This document shows, one piece after another, positions 58,896 through 64,000 of a DNA stretch of 64,000 nt. Where the stretch lies: positions 320,001 to 384,000 of the forward strand of contig CALYLW010000134.1 of NCBI GenBank assembly GCA_944989445.1, written 5' to 3'. The translations under genes were made by a program, and so were the position numbers. Within the stretch, counting starts at the first letter, position 1. Each line of letters begins with the position of its first letter. The DNA is from Ampullaceana balthica. Lineage: Eukaryota; Mollusca; Gastropoda; Lymnaeidae. The notes under the pieces were generated by a model. That model saw only the letters and a list, made by a program, of their open reading frames with translations, searched no databases and was not told the DNA's origin.

Positions 58896-61136
58896 AGATG
58901 ACTGACTTGAGGAGCTGAATCGACATTGATATAAATACATGATATTTAGCATTCTTGATATTATGTATTATCTGCATGGATGCTTGGGATTCTAATAAAT
59001 CAATAATTTTATCACATAAAGTGGCAGAAAAATATGACCTACTTTCCACTCCGGGATTTCCTCATCTCCCACAATGTGTCTCTGAGAAAAGGATCAATTT
59101 CAGGCAAAAGTCAAAGCCATCAAGGTTGTTTCTATTTTTAGGACAGATTTGTAAGTAACTTACACCATGAAATTTTTTTTTCAGTGAGAAACTAGAACAA
59201 TCCTAAAATTTGCAGAGTTTTTATTCTCCTTATGCCATTTTTTAATTAACTCCAGTTGTCTATTTGAATTTAGCTTTTCTCCATAGACCAGATATACGAT
59301 CATTAAAAAGTATAGAGATTATAGGCAATAAAGTAACTTTTGGACATTTGTTAACAAAATTCGTTTGTATTAGAAGGAAACACTTTACAATGGCTTAAAT
59401 ATAGATACAAATAATGAGACACAAAGTAGGGGGAAAATGTGTAAGCATTTGGCTTCAATTCACAGTTTGTTATTTTGTTGGCCGTTTACATGGTAGAGGG
59501 TATACGAATGAAAGTATGCCTAGGGTCTATGAGAACCGTTTGGTCATGAATCATCTTTGCAATCGAAGAGGTCTATTTTTCACTTCAAGCACATAAGTAA
59601 TAAAATATATTTTGGAAGGAATTCAATACCAGCTCCATAAACGTCCCTGTTTAATTTACCATCTTGAAAGACCTGATTACAAGTCAAGTTTGTTCCACGC
59701 GAATGTGTGTGTGTGTGGGGGGGGGGTCGGGTAGAGGGGAGATAGTCATATTTGCTATAGAGATTCGAGGACATTTAATACCCTGTACGAGTTAAAGGTT
59801 ATCTCCCATGCAAATAAATTCCACGAGTTCTGGTGGTGGATGTTTTATTGTTGCATATGTATTCATAATTTATTGTACTTGTAATATGTATATGTGACGT
59901 CCTATTTTGGTGCCGAGCAAATTTTAACTCTTATGACCCAGCTCATAGTTATACTGGCAGGCATCATGAGTATTATATAATATTATAATAATAATATATA
60001 TATTACATGCCAATAATACGCTTAAGAGTTGCTGTAAATAGGCTAAGTCATTTAACTTGAAAATGGTGCTAAATAAGACTTTTCACGTTAAAAACTTTTC
60101 TATCCATTTGTTTTCAGGTTGCTCCTTTCGTTGGTAAATCATGCATAACTTCCTGATATTGAGCTGCAACTAAAACTTTTTACTCTTGCATATCCTCGAT
60201 GATAGTAGACCGTTCATGATCACTAGATCCATCTCAAATTTGACCAACATGTTAAAGTCCAATTGAACTCAAACTGTCTACACTTACCATGCAGTGACGT
60301 AGCTAAATATTGAGCCACAATGTGGGGACCTTTAGTCCCTAAAGTTCACAGTGAAACCTGTAAATAACAAGCCTTGATATAACGATGAAGCTTTGAAATG
60401 CTTCGGAATAAGGCGTGGGTGGGTGGGTGACACTGATGGTACCGAAGGTTCCCCTGCCAATGATTTGGAGAGGTGCTAATTACTGACTTTATACCACAAA
60501 TGACTGGATGGGATGTAGGATAGTGCCCTACAGTGCTGGGGTGGAGGTGAATATAGAGTATTGCAATGTAAATAGAGAGAGTTGTCTTTTAAAATAATTC
60601 TTGCCTTCTAGCCGATTTTCGAAAATTTTGGGTTTTTCGATGGACGTGATAAGTTCAAAGGTAAGGGCATTCCAGGACCACCGAAGATTTAAATAACTGA
60701 GAATATGGTAAAGGTTTGATGAAGAAGATTTGAGAAGAAACGAGACAGTTGTAATGACTTAAGACAGTCAAGTAGGAAGTAGGAAATACAGTAGTTGGAT
60801 AAACATACTGTGCAGTTAGTGTTGAAATCTGACAGATGATCATTGTTTTTTTTTCGGTCTAAATAATTCCTGAATTATATTTTGAATTTGTATTTTTCGA
60901 ACAAATTATTCCCGTTAACCAGGGCTTTTTTTTATCATATCTAGATATACCGCGATGATTGCACTACCAACCAAATAATTTGTAATAAGTCAGGACCATA
61001 GTTCTCCGTAAAACAAAATTTAAGTGGCATTAATTTATTTACCCGAGAAATTAAAATTTAAAGGCAACGCGGCAACATTTCATTTTGGCGCATACCTTAC
61101 ATTAGTTGTGCTTCAATCTACCTTTAATTGAACAGT
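58896..61136. other. Unannotated DNA with small repeat pieces
   Basis: No gene is recognised. A lone hAT-like end CAGTGACGTAGCTAAAT starts at 60293. It overlaps a splice-like interval (60285-60353, minus) that has stops in all frames. A (GT)n(G)n run lies at 59704-59727 and GTGGGTGGGTGGGTG at 60416. Confidence 0.5.
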
Positions 61137-61514
61137 ACCAGAGATAGAGTACCAGAGATACGGTACCAGAGATACAGTACCAGAGATACAGTACCAGAGA
61201 TACAGTACCAGAGATACGCCTTGAACAGTACCAGAGATACGCATTGAACAGTACCAGAGATACGCCTTGAACAGTACCAGAGATACGCCTTGAACAGTAC
61301 CAGAGATACGCCTTGAACAGTACCAGAGATACGCCTTGAACAGTACCAGAGATACGCCTTGAACAGTACCAGAGATGCGCCTTGCATTTATTGAACAGTA
61401 CCAGAGATACGCCTTGTATTTATTGAACAGTACCAGAGATACGCCTTGCATTTATTGAACAGTACCAGAGATACGCCTTGTGTTTATTGAACAGTACCAG
61501 AGATACGCCTTGCA
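61137..61514. repeat. Graded tandem repeat: 14-, 23- and 32-bp units
   Basis: All units start ACCAGAGATA and end AGT or GGT. Five 14-bp units (61137-61206) are followed by seven 23-bp units (61207-61367, adding GCCTTGAAC) and four 32-bp units (61368-61495, adding CATTTATTG), then a partial one. Open frames on the minus strand (112 and 87 codons) only cycle through the repeat. Confidence 0.97.
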
Positions 61515-62500
61515 TTTTAATTTTGATATATTCTTCAACTCAACTGAAACGAGGTTTATTTATCCATCGCCATTGAAAATAAACCATACATCATCAATAG
61601 ATCACCAGTGAGCCCCATTGTCCTTGACTGACTTCTTTAAGTATATGCGACCTCAATATATCGCAATATTTTGTATTCATTTCCTTTTCTCCAACTGATC
61701 GGAAACTGTTCCACCAGAGACAATGCAAAAAAAAATAATAATAATAATACAATAAAATAATAAATGAATGAAAAAAAAATATTTAAAAAAACCAATGATA
61801 TTAAAACATACTAGTTCCAATTTGTTTAATAGTTCTCACAGATCAATTTAAAAGGGAAAAAAACAACAACAGAACAAGCACACACAAAAAAAAACAAAGT
61901 GGAGCGCTTATGACGTCAATGTTTCTTCCAAAACCACTGAGACATGAAAACAGTGGTACCGCTATATCATTATCTCTTCACAATTATGATCGATGGAAAC
62001 ATACAACGGCAGTTGTGATAAATCACGAGCAATCTCTATTAACAAGCCATCGAATAACACTTAATAGCAACAATGCCAACGTATACATAATAATGTGTTT
62101 GTCGAGCCAGCTAACATTAACATCATTGCCATGAAATCAGCATTTCTGTTTTCTTCTCATAACAAATGAAGTTGATTCATTTTATTTACTTATTTGTTGG
62201 GGTTCTATTTCATACAATTTATTTGGCTCTCTTTTATCTCTTTATTAAGACTGTAAAAAAAAATTATTTCTTTCAATTATTTAACTTAATTTATGATATT
62301 TTGACTTTTAACAATTCTTTTTACGGAGCTGGACTTTTAGTATATTCGTATTGAGCTCTCTATTTTCAAACCCATCTTTTAAATAACAAGATATCAAGGA
62401 TTCAAACAATTGGAATTTAAAATTTATTCTTTAAAATTTTAAAAATGTTTTCGTATTACATGTATTAGGGTTTTATTTGTCGGGATTGACTTTCTTTTAA
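61515..62500. other. Unannotated A+T-rich DNA
   Basis: No gene is recognised. Confidence 0.5.
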
Positions 62501-63290
62501 AAATCCTTTATATTAACTCGTGGTTTCTGCTTGCTTGCTTGCTTGAGGTGGTGCCGATAAAACTTTGGATCGATTTTTAACCCACTTCCTCGTAAGCTAG
62601 CGAGTTGAAATTGTGCAGGCAGACTCGTGCCGATGATAAAAATGATGTATCAAAATTTCAGATAAATCGAATGTACCGTAATTAAATTAATGAATTTTTA
62701 ATTTATCTTTATTTATCTCTATGTAACATGTTCACTTTTGTGCTATAGTGTCGTGGTGCGTATTATATTGAACAACCTTTCCTGTCGCGCAATAAGGTGC
62801 GTATTTTATTGACAATACTTTTCATAAACACATTTCTGATCGGTGCGCATTATATTAAACATGTTTTACGACACATAACTACAATTTTGTATATTTAGAT
62901 TGTCTCGCACTGCGTATTATAATGAACACTACTGTATTACCTATAAAAAATGACAGAAGTTTTCAAAATAAATGCATTTCAGTTGAAATATATTTATTTT
63001 GAAAAAATACACATCAAAATAAAAAGTAATGTAATACAGAACTTTTATTTATTTTATTTATTTTTATTTTATCATTTATTTTCATAATGCACAATTGTAT
63101 GTGGAACGTTCGAAAAGAGTTATTTTTGGTGCAGTAATTTGGTGCGCTGCTTTCTAAAATTAGTAGCGTCACGGACAGACAGACGTGACATACATTGCAA
63201 ATTATGTATGTTTATTCTTTTAGTCATATGTCTCGTACATAAAGGATTTATACTCAAAAACGTGTTTTTTACGTTTTTTAAAAATATAAG
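62501..63290 (+). mobile_element. Dispersed repeat family C, second copy, with nested Helitron
   Basis: 62501-62936 matches 35105-35480 (ATCGATTTTTAACCCACTTCC, AAATGATGTATCAAAATTTCA and repeats of GTGCGTATTATATTGAACA). After the nested Helitron the match resumes at about 63216 (ATATGTCTCGTACATAAAGG versus ATTATGTCTCAAATATAAAG). Confidence 0.72.
62937..63211 (-). mobile_element. Helitron family B, third copy, decayed
   Basis: On the minus strand it matches the 5' part of 5588-6029 (GTGACGCTACTAATTTTAGA, AAGCAGCGCACCAAATTACT) and the 3' part near the hairpin (CTGTCATTTTTTATAGG, hairpin broken). It has an internal deletion and lies inside family C repeat. Confidence 0.7.
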
Positions 63291-63397
63291 CTCTGTTTTG
63301 TTAAAGAGCATTTAATTTTTATATTATTAACTTAACATTTTTAGCCCATCATTAACATTTCCTTGTCTCATATTTAGTCTATAATTAAAATACTTAC

Positions 63398-63490
63398 ATT
63401 AGGAGATGATACTGATCGTGTAGGACTTGAAGGCAGAGATCTAGAGATCCTCGGGTTAACACTGAATAGATATCCAGTGCCAGGACTCGT
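63398..63490 (-). CDS. Candidate internal exon, 31 codons, minus strand
   Basis: The minus-strand acceptor is ctgtatttctattgtag and the donor AAT|gtaagtatt, both close to consensus. The 93 bases are open in phase 0, giving TSPGTGYLFSVNPRISRSL then PSSPTRSVSSPN, Ser/Pro-rich like the disordered linkers of scaffold or cytoskeletal proteins. Phase 2 (RVLALDIYSVLTRG...) is also open. The exon is symmetric and richer in G+C than its flanks. Phase 0 would splice in frame to 45495-45611. No family is recognised. Confidence 0.48.
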
Positions 63491-64000
63491 CTACAATAGA
63501 AATACAGAATAAGTATCGTAATTAGAAGTTAGAATCAAGCCACGGAACATCCTATACATTTATCAGTGACTGTCTGCCACCCTCCGTCCACAAAACTTTT
63601 GTTTTGTGGAGATGACTTGTTAAATTTCAATAAATTTGGAGTTTTGAGGATTTGAGGCAGACGATGCAAGGATAAATATATGGGAGACGAATTTTAAAAT
63701 TTTCACAAAGAAAAACATATTAATTTTTGGAGTCTGTGTTGTTTTTTGCAGATTGTCAAATAGCGTCATAAGCATAAAACAAATTAATCTGGTATTTTAA
63801 AGTTTGGCTCGTTAGATGAACAATATTTCAGAAAGAAAAATGATGTGTGGGCTGTGATGTTGTTAACAAGAAAAATTTATTAATAGTAATACTAACAACT
63901 GTGATAACCAGAGTTCAAAATCTAAAATACATGTACTGTGATCATAAAATATCTTCTCGCTAGCAGAAAATAAATTCTGGAAGTCGACACATGGATTCCC
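63491..64000. other. A+T-rich DNA, possible intron
   Basis: No feature is recognised apart from the acceptor region of the exon below. Confidence 0.5.

Noticed and set aside
60285..60353. Minus-strand exon with strong acceptor (ttatttacag) and donor (gtaagtg)
   Set aside because: All three frames contain stops, and the segment begins with a hAT-like end; at most a non-coding exon.
61113..61451. Repeated-residue proteins on the minus strand (112 and 87 codons)
   Set aside because: They only translate the tandem repeat in successive frames; a 23-bp unit cycles all three frames and happens to lack stops.

Overview
The window is eukaryotic, repeat-rich, A+T-rich DNA. No long host open reading frame is present; the only long coding-like frames belong to transposable elements. 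It is most likely from a mollusc, probably a gastropod. That is an inference from two things recognised from memory: a minus-strand tRNA-derived SINE at 51990-52275 with a body common in molluscan genomes, and a LINE 3' end (6452-6500 and about 37970-38005) of a type also common there. No database search was possible.

Layout. The first 15 kb is a transposon graveyard: a hAT MITE (1606), a Harbinger-like MITE (4785), a Helitron (5588), two 5'-truncated LINEs on the minus strand (6452-7388 and about 7741-10478), a cluster of small Helitrons of which two carry a tRNA-Val-like sequence (10761-11706 and 14263-15176), and a 1.7 kb hAT with a broken ZBED5-like transposase (11779-13502). Two long minisatellites follow: a 20-bp repeat (15591-17730) and a 26-bp repeat (23196-24503). 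From 24.5 to 39.6 kb there is mostly unannotatable A+T-rich sequence with Helitrons, Harbinger-like MITEs and one segmental duplication (34911 and 36831). A 52-bp minisatellite (39729-41126) sits just after a G-quadruplex-type G tract.

From 45 kb on, a few short open segments with good splice signals suggest introns of one or more host genes. Minus-strand candidates are 45495-45611, 46289-46363 and 63398-63490, each a multiple of three and two of them Ser/Arg/Pro-rich. A plus-strand candidate lies at 55757-55853. None is assignable to a known protein, and their phases do not all fit one linear transcript.

The 52.5-58.9 kb region holds a 632-bp hAT derivative that keeps only a BED-finger reading frame (52946-53577), palindromes related to one another with compensating stem changes, and a 3-kb ZMYM1-like hAT (55870-58887) with a second, ZBED5-like hAT inside it. 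Exact 8-bp target duplications were found for four hAT elements, TTA/TAA duplications for two Harbinger-like MITEs, and A|T insertion sites with hairpin/CTAG ends for the Helitrons. The best candidates for something new are the tRNA-carrying Helitrons, the Helitron with two successive terminator hairpins, the BED-only hAT, the minisatellite that begins inside a splice donor, and the 61.1 kb array whose unit steps 14, 23, 32 bp in order.
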